A DNA stretch of 64,000 nucleotides from Flavobacteriaceae bacterium GF1 (GTDB lineage Bacteria; Bacteroidota; Bacteroidia; Flavobacteriales; Flavobacteriaceae), in the NCBI GenBank assembly GCA_009797885.1, contig WNKP01000010.1, positions 62,001-126,000 on the forward strand, read 5' to 3'. Below the pieces are notes generated by a model, which saw only the letters and a program-made list of their open reading frames with translations, did no database searches and was not told the origin of the DNA. The first letter of the stretch is position 1; every line of letters starts with the position of its first letter. Both the position numbers and the translations under genes were made by a program. Of this stretch, positions 43,492-52,998 are shown one piece after another.

Positions 43492-44940
43492 ATGGCATCA
43501 ACTACACTAAATACCATGTACAAACGATTGCACAAAGCACAAAAATCCTTTATTGACGAAGATTTTTTGTTACAGGGAGATTTTGCCAAGGTCCTTTATC
43601 ATGACCATGCAAAACCCTTGCCCATAATTGACTACCATAACCATCTTTCGCCAAAGGAAATCGCCATTGACCATCAGTACAATAATTTAACCGAAGTATG
43701 GTTAAAGGGCGACCATTACAAATGGCGGGCCATGCGGACCATGGGTGTTGATGAAATGTACATTACCGGGAATGCGCCGGATAAGGAAAAGTTTTCCAAG
43801 TGGGCGGGCACCGTACCCTATACCGTTCGCAATCCGCTGTACCACTGGACCCATTTGGAGCTCAAACGTTATTTTGAGCTTCCCGTTCTCTTGGATTTGA
43901 ACAGTGCAGATGCCATCTACGGAATTTCACAGGAACTATTTCAAAAAAAGGAATTCAGGACCAGGGGCCTCCTCCGGAAAATGAATGTCGAAATAGTGGC
44001 CACTACCGATGATCCCACTGATGACCTGCAATACCACCAACAGTACAAACCGGATAAAAAATCCTTTGGATTGATTCCTTCGTTTAGGCCCGATAAGGCC
44101 TACGCAGTTGACGTTCCTGAAAACTATCGCCATTATTTGGAGCGATTGGGAGCTGCCGTGGGCAACGAAATAAGGACCTACGACGATTTGATCTCTGCCC
44201 TTGACCAACGTATGGAATTCTTTGACGAATGCGGTTGCAAAAGTGCCGACCATGGTCTGGAGCGGTTGTATGCATTTGAACTGGGAGAATGGGACGTGAA
44301 CAAATTATTCCTACAAGTTTTAAATGGCAAACCGCTGTCGACCAATGAGATAGCATACTTTAGGTTTGAGACCCTGGTACACTTATCCAAAAGCTATCAT
44401 CGATTGGATTGGGTGCAACAGTTCCATTTAGGTGCCCTGCGAAACACCAATACACGAATGCTCAAAAGATTGGGACCCGATACCGGTTTTGATAGTATTG
44501 GCGATTTTGAACAGGCCATGCCCTTGGCTCGCTTTCTAAATCTCCTGGATAGTACCGATCAATTGACCAAAACCATTGTCTACAACTTGAATCCTGCGGA
44601 CAATGAAGTGTTCGCCGCAATGATGGGCAATTTCAATGACGGGAGTACCAAAGGTAAGATGCAATTTGGATCGGCCTGGTGGTTTTTAGATCAAAAAGAT
44701 GGTATGGAAAAGCAATTGAACAGCCTTTCCAACCTTGGTTTGCTCAGTTGTTTTATTGGAATGCTCACGGATTCCCGTAGTTTTTTGTCGTTCCCCCGCC
44801 ATGAGTATTTCAGGAGAATATTATGCAATCTCATCGGCATTGATGTAGCGAATGGGGAATTGCCAGCAGACGCCAAATGGTTGGGAAAAATTGTCAGTGA
44901 TATCTGTTATAATAACGCTAAAGCCTATTTTGGATTTTAA
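43492..44940 (+). CDS. uxaC: Uronate isomerase
   Basis: 482 residues, close to the family norm of about 470. The metal-binding I-I-D-Y-H-N-H-L-S-P near residue 50 and V-E-I-V-A-T-T-D-D-P-T-D-D near 165 are diagnostic. It converts D-glucuronate to D-fructuronate and D-galacturonate to D-tagaturonate, the first cytosolic step of both branches. Starts 15 nt after lacI and 14 nt before uxaB, so the three are co-transcribed. Its codons 9-15 overlap a 17-of-20 match to the LacI-type operator. Confidence 0.95.
   Translation: MASTTLNTMYKRLHKAQKSFIDEDFLLQGDFAKVLYHDHAKPLPIIDYHNHLSPKEIAIDHQYNNLTEVWLKGDHYKWRAMRTMGVDEMYITGNAPDKEKFSKWAGTVPYTVRNPLYHWTHLELKRYFELPVLLDLNSADAIYGISQELFQKKEFRTRGLLRKMNVEIVATTDDPTDDLQYHQQYKPDKKSFGLIPSFRPDKAYAVDVPENYRHYLERLGAAVGNEIRTYDDLISALDQRMEFFDECGCKSADHGLERLYAFELGEWDVNKLFLQVLNGKPLSTNEIAYFRFETLVHLSKSYHRLDWVQQFHLGALRNTNTRMLKRLGPDTGFDSIGDFEQAMPLARFLNLLDSTDQLTKTIVYNLNPADNEVFAAMMGNFNDGSTKGKMQFGSAWWFLDQKDGMEKQLNSLSNLGLLSCFIGMLTDSRSFLSFPRHEYFRRILCNLIGIDVANGELPADAKWLGKIVSDICYNNAKAYFGF
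43516..43535. promoter_or_regulatory. Possible operator inside the 5' end of uxaC
   Basis: ATGTACAAACGATTGCACAA matches the operator consensus in 17 of 20 positions, with the right half perfect. It lies 24 bp into the uxaC coding sequence, so it could act as a roadblock site, loop with the upstream operators, or be chance. Confidence 0.45.
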
Positions 44941-44954
44941 GACCAAATGTTACC

Positions 44955-46349
44955 ATGAACCTACAGCTCAATAGAACTACGGTGGTCACCGTGCCAGAAC
45001 GACCTGTTAAGATCCTGCAATTTGGGGAGGGAAACTTTCTCAGGGGTTTTGTGGATTGGATGATTGATATTCTGAATGAGAAAACGGATTTTAATGGGGA
45101 TGTCCAAATGGTCCAGCCCATTCCAAAAGGGATGGGCGAAGCGATCAATGGTCAGGAGGGATTGTACCATGTACTTTTGGAAGGGATGGATCAGGGAAAA
45201 AACGTTCAAAGTACAAGATTGATCACTTCCGTGAAAGGGGTTTTAAATCCGTATCAAGACCTTGAAGGCTTCCTTCGCCTGTCCGAGAATCCCCATCTGG
45301 AATTCATTGTTTCCAATACCACGGAGGCTGGGATTTTTTTTGATAGAAATGATACTGCCCCTTCATCCCTGCCAAATTCCTTTCCTGGGAAACTTACGCT
45401 GCTTTTGAATCATCGATTCCATTATTTTAAAGGGAATCCCCCAACACCACTGACCGTGCTTCCCTGTGAGTTGATTGATCGAAATGGGGAAAGGTTGCTG
45501 GACTGCATCCTTCAATACAGTGAACATTGGACACTCTCCGAAGCCTTTAAAAAATGGATATCCGAGACCGTGGTTTTTTGCAACACCCTGGTGGACCGTA
45601 TTGTTCCCGGATTTCCAAAAGAGTTTATCCACGATATCCAAAATAGCATAGGTTATATGGATACCCTTGTGGTCAAGGCCGAGCCTTTTCATTTATGGGT
45701 CATTGAAGGCCCTGCTGGGGTTCAGGAAAGACTGCCCTTTGACAAGGCTGGTTTAAATGTGGTCTTCACGGACAATCTAACTCCTTACCGCACCCGAAAA
45801 GTTCGAATTCTAAACGGTGCACATACCATAATGGTTCCTGTGGCGTACTTGAACGGATTTACCGAAGTTAGGGAGGTTATGGAAGATGAAAAGATGGGTA
45901 CTTTTCTAAAAGAGATCATATTTAATGAGATCATTCCCACATTGGATATGCCCCAAACTGAATTGGAAATCTATGCCAATACGGTGCTTGACCGATTTCG
46001 AAATCCCTTTATTCGCCATAAACTGTTGGACATTGCTTTAAATTCAGTATCAAAATTCCGGGTCCGGGTCTTGCCCAGTATATTGAACTATATGGAACTA
46101 CACAAAGAAGTACCAAAGGGTCTCGCGACCGCATTTGCCTACTTACTGGTGTTCCACAGAAATCCCCAAAACATGGCAATCAAGGATGATAGCACAACCA
46201 TTTCCTTCTTTAAAACGGTATGGAAAATGGACAATGTGGAGTTGGCCGTTCATAAAATTCTATCCAATAAGGCCTTATGGGGTATGGACCTGGCCCAAAA
46301 GGAGCCATTGTCAGATTTTATAAAACAACGGGTAAAAAGCCTCATCTAG
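44955..46349 (+). CDS. uxaB: Tagaturonate reductase (altronate oxidoreductase)
   Basis: 464 residues of the polyol/mannitol dehydrogenase superfamily. The N-terminal I-L-Q-F-G-E-G-N-F-L-R-G-F-V-D-W is the nucleotide-binding signature, and K-V-R-I-L-N-G-A-H-T near residue 280 holds the catalytic lysine and conserved Asn/His. E-P-F-H-L-W-V-I-E is also typical of UxaB. It reduces D-tagaturonate to D-altronate with NADH, feeding UxaA. It ends the lacI-uxaC-uxaB unit; the aspartase gene converges 88 bp away. Confidence 0.94.
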   Translation: MNLQLNRTTVVTVPERPVKILQFGEGNFLRGFVDWMIDILNEKTDFNGDVQMVQPIPKGMGEAINGQEGLYHVLLEGMDQGKNVQSTRLITSVKGVLNPYQDLEGFLRLSENPHLEFIVSNTTEAGIFFDRNDTAPSSLPNSFPGKLTLLLNHRFHYFKGNPPTPLTVLPCELIDRNGERLLDCILQYSEHWTLSEAFKKWISETVVFCNTLVDRIVPGFPKEFIHDIQNSIGYMDTLVVKAEPFHLWVIEGPAGVQERLPFDKAGLNVVFTDNLTPYRTRKVRILNGAHTIMVPVAYLNGFTEVREVMEDEKMGTFLKEIIFNEIIPTLDMPQTELEIYANTVLDRFRNPFIRHKLLDIALNSVSKFRVRVLPSILNYMELHKEVPKGLATAFAYLLVFHRNPQNMAIKDDSTTISFFKTVWKMDNVELAVHKILSNKALWGMDLAQKEPLSDFIKQRVKSLI

Positions 46350-46437
46350 CCCTTCCTCAAAGGTTTTCCATTCCACTAAATCAAATATACCGTGTTGGCC
46401 CAGTAACAATGTAAACCTCTTACGCCACAAAGAACAC

Positions 46438-47838
46438 CTACAATTCAGGGTGCATTAGATTTTCAATTGCCAGGATACGATCCAATTCCTCTTCGGTCAA
46501 TAATTTTTTCTCCAATACCAATTCACGTATGGATTTACCTGTTTTCACCGCTTCCTTTCCAATAATATCCCCCATGTGATGTCCAATATGGGGATTCAAA
46601 AATGTTATTAAGCCCACGGAATTCATAACCATTGTCTTGGTATGTTCCGCATTGGCCGTGATTCCCACGATACACTTTTCCGTTAAACCCACGCAGGAAT
46701 TGGACAACAGTTCAATGGATTCAAACAGGGATTGTGCTATGACCGGTTCCATAACATTAAGCTGCAGTTGCCCCCCTTCAGCAGCAAATGAAATCGTTAC
46801 ATCGTTTCCTATGATTTTAAAACAAACCTGGTTTACCACTTCAGGGACCACGGGGTTCACCTTAGCAGGCATAATGGAAGAACCTGCCTGAATACCGGGT
46901 AGGTTTATCTCGTTTAAACCACATCTAGGCCCCGAGGACAACAATCTTAAATCATTGCATATTTTGGAGAGCTTAACCGCAGTTCTTTTTAACGCACCGG
47001 ATATCATGACATATGCGCCACAGTCCGATGTGGCCTCAATAAGGTTTTCCGAAGGCACAAAACCTATTCCGGTAAATTGGGTCAAATAGTTAATGGCAAG
47101 CTCACCAAATCCTTTAGGTACATTAACCCCCGTTCCAATGGCCGTGGCTCCCAAATTCACTTCCAAAATCAGTGCTTTGGTCGCCTTCAAACTTTTTATC
47201 TCCTCCCTTAGGTTTACGCCCCAAGCATGAAATTCATCACCTAAGGACATGGGTACGGCATCTTGTAGCTGTGTACGTCCCATTTTTAGGACCTTGGCAA
47301 ATTCTTTGGCCTTATCTTCCAACGCCAGTATCAATTTTTCAATCCTTTCCAAAAGGATTTCCAAATAATAATGAAGTGCCAAGCGAAATCCCGTGGGATA
47401 GGCATCATTGGTGGATTGCGACATGTTCACATCGTCATTCGGATGAAGGACATCATAGCTGCCCTTCGGATGGCCATATTGTTCAAGCGCTACATTGGCA
47501 ACGACCTCATTTGTGTTCATATTCACAGAGGTCCCGGCACCTCCTTGAAAAACATCAACAGGAAAAAACCTGCTATATTTTTCCACATCTTCAAGGATAG
47601 TATCGCAAGCCTTAACAATCATCCCCGCCTTGGACTTGGAAAGGATACCCAGATCCCTATTCGCTGATGCACAGGCCTTTTTGGTAAGTACCATGGCTTT
47701 TACAAAAATGGGATAGTCGCCTATTACTCCTTTCGATATTTGAAAATTATTTAAGGCCCTTATGGTATGAATCCCATAGTATGATTCTTTGGGCACTTCC
47801 AAGCTCCCAATCAAATCGATCTCTTTCCGTGTTGTCAT
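46438..47838 (-). CDS. aspA: Aspartate ammonia-lyase (aspartase)
   Basis: 466 residues of the fumarase/aspartase superfamily, usual length. The signature loop [11 protein letters not shown] is intact with the catalytic serine, and [18 protein letters not shown] and [10 protein letters not shown] fit aspartase. It releases ammonia and fumarate from aspartate in the cytosol. No functional tie to uronate use is evident; it faces uxaB convergently and stands as its own unit. Confidence 0.93.
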   Translation of the reverse strand: MTTRKEIDLIGSLEVPKESYYGIHTIRALNNFQISKGVIGDYPIFVKAMVLTKKACASANRDLGILSKSKAGMIVKACDTILEDVEKYSRFFPVDVFQGGAGTSVNMNTNEVVANVALEQYGHPKGSYDVLHPNDDVNMSQSTNDAYPTGFRLALHYYLEILLERIEKLILALEDKAKEFAKVLKMGRTQLQDAVPMSLGDEFHAWGVNLREEIKSLKATKALILEVNLGATAIGTGVNVPKGFGELAINYLTQFTGIGFVPSENLIEATSDCGAYVMISGALKRTAVKLSKICNDLRLLSSGPRCGLNEINLPGIQAGSSIMPAKVNPVVPEVVNQVCFKIIGNDVTISFAAEGGQLQLNVMEPVIAQSLFESIELLSNSCVGLTEKCIVGITANAEHTKTMVMNSVGLITFLNPHIGHHMGDIIGKEAVKTGKSIRELVLEKKLLTEEELDRILAIENLMHPEL

Positions 47839-47913
47839 GAAGTCATTTATTTATAGTAAACCGGCTTTGTCCATTAGGACCAGTAAGGTAAGCTTAATAT
47901 TCTTGGAACCCTC

Positions 47914-48297
47914 CTAGTTTGTCCAACTTTCCTTCCATGAATGGGCCCTGCTTCCCTTACGCCCATAATTTAATGTGATTGCAGGAGCGTTTTTGGCTAT
48001 TGGGATATTACTATTGGTCAGACTGGTCTGCTGCCGTGATTTTATGCCCAATCCTTCAGTATCGGTAAATTTCTTATCTCCAATATATTTGCCAAAGATG
48101 TTCTTAATGGGTAGTAAACCATGGCCTCTCTTCTCCCGCTTGCGGACTTTGAAACAAACAAAATTGTTTAAAACGAATGATTCAAAAGATTCGTAACCAT
48201 TTTCTTGGTGGGAAAAAATGGTATTGTTCTCACTATGATACTTCATTAAAAAAACAATAATCAGGACAAAGAGTGTGCATGATAGACCTTGTGCCAT
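47914..48297 (-). CDS. Small hypothetical protein with N-terminal membrane helix
   Basis: A 127-residue frame with ATG at 48297. It begins with a hydrophobic helix (LSCTLFVLIIVFLM) followed by a basic segment with K-V-R-K-R-E-K-R. I recognise no family. Its codons look ordinary for this genome and no gene overlaps it on the other strand. It fills most of the 625-bp gap between aspA and the esterase-like gene, the rest being a terminator-like hairpin at 48355-48385 and no other visible structure. It could still be a chance frame. Confidence 0.4.
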   Translation of the reverse strand: MAQGLSCTLFVLIIVFLMKYHSENNTIFSHQENGYESFESFVLNNFVCFKVRKREKRGHGLLPIKNIFGKYIGDKKFTDTEGLGIKSRQQTSLTNSNIPIAKNAPAITLNYGRKGSRAHSWKESWTN

Positions 48298-48354
48298 TAT
48301 TTTACATTTAGCGCTATTCCCTTTTGATCCAAATAGTTAAATGGACCCTATAAG

Positions 48355-48385
48355 AAAAGGTACAGGTAGTACTCCCGTACCTTTT
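48355..48385 (-). terminator. Hairpin terminator candidate after the SusC/SusD operon
   Basis: AAAAGGTAC and GTACCTTTT form a nine-pair stem, extended by two G-C pairs after one mismatch, with a seven-base loop. On the minus strand it is followed by TTTTCTTAT. It is 78 bp past the last gene of the operon. Confidence 0.5.
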
Positions 48386-48463
48386 CATTCACATAACTAA
48401 ACTAACTCAAATATGACTGAATAAAATCAGAAGCTGTTGTTCCATTATATTATCCATACCCTA

Positions 48464-49933
48464 TCAATTCCCAAAAATGCTCCGGCGGCCAATTTCCGAT
48501 TGATATATACCGCTGCTACTATGACCAACTCCGGGCACAATAAACAATTCCTGTCTTTCAAGAATTGAAGGACCGTAGAAATCAATCAAATGATCAAAAT
48601 AATTTGTGGCCCTTTCAAACCGATCTCTCCCTTGTAAAATTGCCTCACACTGCTCATTGATGCTCGTTTCCTCGGGAGTGGGATCATTATCGTTTTGACC
48701 AATTAAATAAGTGACTTCCCGCTGCCCCAGCCTTTCACGAATGACATCTGCACCACCAACATCCTCCAAATAGGAAAACAAATCTTCCAAACCAAACCCA
48801 TATTCATTGTAATCCGGACAATCCTCAGTGATAAAAGAAGCGGGTACCTCAAAAGTATTTTCGGTTCCCAGAACCCTACGTCTATCATCCATATAGGTAT
48901 ATGTCCCTGGATTGTTTACGACAAAGTCGATAGCTATATTTTTGGTTGCCAACACTTCAACAATAGGTGAACTCATAACGTACCGGCTTGTAAATTGCCC
49001 ACCCGCAGAGTGTCCGGTAAGTACTATTTTTTTCATATTTGGGTATTCGGAAAGCCTCGTTATCAACGAATCCATGACCTCAAAAGATGAAAACCGTTCT
49101 TCCCGGGGATGTTCTTCTTCATCCTGTGACGCAGACCCTATACGCCAAGAACTACTCCAATATAAATGTTCTTCATCCAGCAAAAATTGGTCGATCTCAT
49201 CCATACTTGGATATTGTGGTGCTACAAGAAGTAAGGTATCCAAATTAATGGTTTCCATTTGAGCGGCGACCGATATGGCTTCAAACTGCCCATTTGCATT
49301 CAACCCAGATCCGTGTACCGCAATAACCGCTGTAGTAATATTGGTATCATTGATATCGTTTATATCTCCACTATTCGAGAAATAAGGGATTTTATACGTT
49401 ATTCCTTCCGATACAAAAGAGAACTTTTTATCTCCTATAAAATCTTCCGGGTCAATAGGGTCAATTGCAGGGCCAATGGTTACCGTAATTGAATTGCCCC
49501 CACCTAACGAATTTCCTATGACAACACCTTCTTGAGCCTGCAACTCAAAACTCAAGGTCCTGCTTTGTTGCGCATCCTGATTGTCCAACAGTCTTTGAAG
49601 CAACACCACACGGGTAACATCCTTCCCTTTTTCAATTATAAAGGAATTGGACTTGGGCAATATGAAATCCTCGCCCTCCACTGCACCGTTCTCGTTTGGG
49701 AGACTTACCGTATAGGACACTTCTATGGTCTCATTTGTAGCAGGTCCCTGGTAAACCAAATCAACTTCAAAAGGTCTGGGACTGTCCCGACCTACCTCCA
49801 CATTCTGGGCACTGAAGAATACCCTTCTTTCCCCTTGTTCCGTAACAATTTCAGGGTCATCATCATCACACCCCCCCAAGGTGAGTGTTAAAATGGCGAT
49901 AGCACCAAATAGTAATCTTATTCTCTGTTCCAT
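48464..49933 (-). CDS. Lipoprotein with Calx-beta-like domain and alpha/beta-hydrolase (putative esterase)
   Basis: 489 residues from the ATG at 49933, chosen because it gives a normal 21-residue signal ending in lipobox T-L-G-G-C; an in-frame ATG 12 codons upstream is possible. Residues about 30-160 look like a Calx-beta/Ig-type domain (F-F-S-A-Q-N-V-E-V ... T-I-E-V-S-Y-T-V). The C-terminal half is an alpha/beta-hydrolase with A-V-H-G-S-G near the oxyanion hole, nucleophile in L-T-G-H-S-A-G-G and final histidine in V-P-G-V-G-H-S-S. It could remove acetyl or methyl groups from the glycan taken up by the SusC/SusD system; this is inference. Confidence 0.78.
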   Translation of the reverse strand: MEQRIRLLFGAIAILTLTLGGCDDDDPEIVTEQGERRVFFSAQNVEVGRDSPRPFEVDLVYQGPATNETIEVSYTVSLPNENGAVEGEDFILPKSNSFIIEKGKDVTRVVLLQRLLDNQDAQQSRTLSFELQAQEGVVIGNSLGGGNSITVTIGPAIDPIDPEDFIGDKKFSFVSEGITYKIPYFSNSGDINDINDTNITTAVIAVHGSGLNANGQFEAISVAAQMETINLDTLLLVAPQYPSMDEIDQFLLDEEHLYWSSSWRIGSASQDEEEHPREERFSSFEVMDSLITRLSEYPNMKKIVLTGHSAGGQFTSRYVMSSPIVEVLATKNIAIDFVVNNPGTYTYMDDRRRVLGTENTFEVPASFITEDCPDYNEYGFGLEDLFSYLEDVGGADVIRERLGQREVTYLIGQNDNDPTPEETSINEQCEAILQGRDRFERATNYFDHLIDFYGPSILERQELFIVPGVGHSSSGIYQSEIGRRSIFGN

Positions 49934-49981
49934 ACTATGTTTTCTAAGAATTAACATTTTATTCTGCATTTAATTCAACAA

Positions 49982-51757
49982 CTATGGGGCAACTCCCCTA
50001 ATGGCTATATAGTCCAGGGAAGCAGTTTCCGATCCTGCGCCATTGGTAAAAGTCACGACCAATCTTCCTTCTTGCAGCCTATCGGTAGGGAAGGGCACGG
50101 AAAGAAGGACGGATTCACCTGCAATGGCCTCAACATCGTCTGCGAGTATCGACAAAATTGGGTCTCCCAAACCGTCTGCGGTTTCGTAAAATACTTCGAT
50201 GCCATCGCCATCTTCCCAAGTGGTTTCCCTAAAAAATACACGTGCTTCCAATATAGCATTCGTTATACCGGAATTAAGATTGGTCATGGTATCGAATCGC
50301 AATACCAATGTACCATCCAAATCAGAGGTCACATAGCCCTGTTGCCCGTCAACAAATGGAAGACCAAAATTTTGGGGTTCAGCGTTAATGGAGGTATTGT
50401 TATACACACCCAAACGTTCGTCCTCTATGGCAGATACACTACCAGCCTCAAAAGCTGCTGTAAAACCAAGTTCTTCGCCCCCACCGGCAAAAGCTACAAA
50501 GGGCGCTTGGGAGTCTGGATCAGTATCCTGGATATTTGGCATGGGATCTTGGGATCCTGCGGGACGCGGGTACCTAAATGCAGGGAACGCATCCGGATCT
50601 GGGTTGAGACCAAAGGTTGGCACTTCCTCAAAACTGGTAAACCCAAAAGTAACCAAAGGTATGACCGTAAATTCAGTGGGGTCGGTGGTCAATCCATTCA
50701 ATGTTGCCGTAACATTGTTGGCCCCATCTTCCAATCCGTTGGGAACAATTGCTATGATGAAATCAACACCACTCTCAACTATTTCTGCCGCTATCTCTCC
50801 AAAAAACACTTCCAAATCAGAGGTCGCAGTTCCAAAATTGCCGCCATTGATGGTAACTTCACTTCCCACCGATCCCAAGGGTGGCATTAATGATGAGATA
50901 CTGGGTACAGTAGTAAACTCTATCTCGCTTACGCTCAGTAATTGTTCTATTTCAACCGCTATTGTGCCGGAACTCGCTTCTGGAGGAACCCTTACCGTTA
51001 AACTTGTGGTTGTGGCCGAAACCACTTCCGCAAGTACACCATTGAATGTAACATTATTGTTAACCGCAACCGAGCTAAAATTGGTTCCTGTTATTGTTAC
51101 TTCCGTATCTGCTATACCAGTTTGAGGTTCAAAAGAAATAATATCCGGTGCTATGGTAAATACTTCTACAGTACCTATTTGGCCAAATGCCTCTATGGTA
51201 AGTGGTCCTGTTGTTGCCCCATCAGGCACAATCACTGTAAGCTCCGTTTCAGAGGCCTCCGTAATCTCAGCAGTAGTACCATTGAATTCAACCGTGTTCT
51301 CCGCAATCGTAGGTCCAAAATTTTGGCCGCTAATAACTACAGTATCCCCAATCGCAGCCCCCGTTGCACTTAATACAACGACCCCTGGTGCGGGAAGTAC
51401 CGTAAAAACCGGTCCTTCAACTTCAAAACCTGCTTTGGATATGGAAATAGGACCCGTAACCGCCCCTTCTGGGACAACTACGGTCAATTCTGTTCCACTG
51501 GCGGTTGTAACCGTTGCTAAAACATCGCCGAAACGCACCTTATTATTCGCAACAGCCGGACTAAAATCGGTTCCCGTTATGGTAACCGTAGTACCTATAT
51601 CTGCCGATGCCGGTTCAATACTTGAAATAGTAGGCTCCTTTTCTGCTTCGGGTATGATCCTAAAATCTTCATCTTCACACGATCCAACTCCCAGGATAAC
51701 CATAATAACCACTAAGGTTGTAGTGATTCCTCTTATTAACTTATTTTGTTTTTTCAT
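49982..51757 (-). CDS. Surface lipoprotein with four IPT/TIG repeats
   Basis: 591 residues, lipobox I-L-G-V-G-S-C-E. Four IPT/TIG domains run from about residue 40 to 370, each with a segment like I-G-T-T-V-T-I-T-G-T-D-F-S and a later T-E-L-T-V-V-V-P-E-G-A. The last ~200 residues form a separate domain resembling the C-terminus of the neighbouring 51809 lipoprotein. Position directly after SusC/SusD and the SusE-like gene marks it as a surface glycan-binding protein. The IPT units would act as a spacer lifting the terminal domain off the membrane. Confidence 0.8.
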   Translation of the reverse strand: MKKQNKLIRGITTTLVVIMVILGVGSCEDEDFRIIPEAEKEPTISSIEPASADIGTTVTITGTDFSPAVANNKVRFGDVLATVTTASGTELTVVVPEGAVTGPISISKAGFEVEGPVFTVLPAPGVVVLSATGAAIGDTVVISGQNFGPTIAENTVEFNGTTAEITEASETELTVIVPDGATTGPLTIEAFGQIGTVEVFTIAPDIISFEPQTGIADTEVTITGTNFSSVAVNNNVTFNGVLAEVVSATTTSLTVRVPPEASSGTIAVEIEQLLSVSEIEFTTVPSISSLMPPLGSVGSEVTINGGNFGTATSDLEVFFGEIAAEIVESGVDFIIAIVPNGLEDGANNVTATLNGLTTDPTEFTVIPLVTFGFTSFEEVPTFGLNPDPDAFPAFRYPRPAGSQDPMPNIQDTDPDSQAPFVAFAGGGEELGFTAAFEAGSVSAIEDERLGVYNNTSINAEPQNFGLPFVDGQQGYVTSDLDGTLVLRFDTMTNLNSGITNAILEARVFFRETTWEDGDGIEVFYETADGLGDPILSILADDVEAIAGESVLLSVPFPTDRLQEGRLVVTFTNGAGSETASLDYIAIRGVAP

Positions 51758-51808
51758 TTTTAGCTTTTTAAATAGACTTTTTGGAATAAGACTAACAATG
51801 CGAATGAT

Positions 51809-52984
51809 TTATTCAGGAAGATAAATTAGCATTTCATCAAAATAAATGAACTCTGCATTGGCTCCGGTCTGTGCATCTATTCTCAGGGTGTACGCAGTAA
51901 CCCCTTCAAAAAGTTCAGTAGTGGCAATATTCCATTGCCCCATATAAGCAGTCTCAATATCATTACCTTCTGAGTCACCATCACCGATAATATCAATAAG
52001 CACAACGGTCTCAGTGGCACTCCCCCGCTCTACCTCGGCAGTGATAGTCAAAAAGTCTGCGGATTCCCAACCGGTCACTCCTGGATAAAACTGTATCCGT
52101 ATACCCGTTTGTGGATGAACACTTGGATTGATTTGAACCCGATCAAAAAGTATCGTCAGAACCCCATCGGTATCTTCCAAACGATATGCCTGGCTACCCC
52201 CATCAAAAAAACCTCCCACTAGTGAAGCATCCGTGGTCACACCAATGTTTTCATCATCAAACCCTGGACTTCCCGCGCTCATATCCGGATTTGAGAAAAA
52301 AGTTCTAAACCCAATTTCGTTTTCCCCTATGGGACCAAGTGCCGTATGCTGTACAGAGGGCTGTCCCGGGTTGTTGAACAGTTCACCTTCAGCTATGGGA
52401 TCGTTCCTTTCGTAGTCGCCTGCAGATCCAAAAGGTTCTTCAAAAAAAGTTCCGCCAATATTGGGTGGCGGTGGAATCAAGAAATTCAGTGAAAAGCTAA
52501 TGGCTTGGTTGAATGCCGGGTTGTCAAACAACTCCGTTGCAGAATTCCCTCCATTATTGGTATTGGTAGCACTATCAAAGTCTACCGGGGCTCCATCAAA
52601 AACACCCTCTGTAGTGGTAATCGTGGCTAAAAATTCGAATGGAATGGACAGATCTACTTCCTCGGGGGTCAAATTCAAAACCTGTAAAAGGTTTGCAGCT
52701 GTTATCGTAAGTGTTGTAGGAAATGTAGTGAGTGTGATAAATTTATCTACCACAATCCCATCATAAATCAGCCTTAGATCATAAGAAACAATATTTTCAT
52801 TGGGGTCTTCCACCACATGGGAAAACTCAGTGGTTTCGATTTCAGCAAAATTAAGTGTGAAACTACTTGGCACCGTCTCCCAAACCACCAATCCACCCCG
52901 GGTAAAGTTTTCTTCAAGCACATCGGTTGAGTCGCTGCAAGCCAATCCTAAGACGAACAAAGCAAGTATGTATTTTTTTTTCAT
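51809..52984 (-). CDS. SusE-like surface glycan-binding lipoprotein
   Basis: 391 residues from ATG 52984. Lipobox L-G-L-A-C-S. The N-terminal half has Ig-like strands (F-T-L-N-F-A-E-I-E ... S-Y-D-L-R-L-I-Y-D-G), and the C-terminal half a beta-rich module. It lies 15 nt after the SusD gene, where SusE/SusF-type proteins are found. It should help capture the glycan at the cell surface. Exact ligand unknown. Confidence 0.75.
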   Translation of the reverse strand: MKKKYILALFVLGLACSDSTDVLEENFTRGGLVVWETVPSSFTLNFAEIETTEFSHVVEDPNENIVSYDLRLIYDGIVVDKFITLTTFPTTLTITAANLLQVLNLTPEEVDLSIPFEFLATITTTEGVFDGAPVDFDSATNTNNGGNSATELFDNPAFNQAISFSLNFLIPPPPNIGGTFFEEPFGSAGDYERNDPIAEGELFNNPGQPSVQHTALGPIGENEIGFRTFFSNPDMSAGSPGFDDENIGVTTDASLVGGFFDGGSQAYRLEDTDGVLTILFDRVQINPSVHPQTGIRIQFYPGVTGWESADFLTITAEVERGSATETVVLIDIIGDGDSEGNDIETAYMGQWNIATTELFEGVTAYTLRIDAQTGANAEFIYFDEMLIYLPE

Positions 52985-52998
52985 CGTGAACACTATTT

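Noticed and set aside
50072-51824. Plus-strand frames of 272, 245 and 223 codons
   Set aside because: Shadows of the IPT/TIG lipoprotein; no signal peptide or domains.
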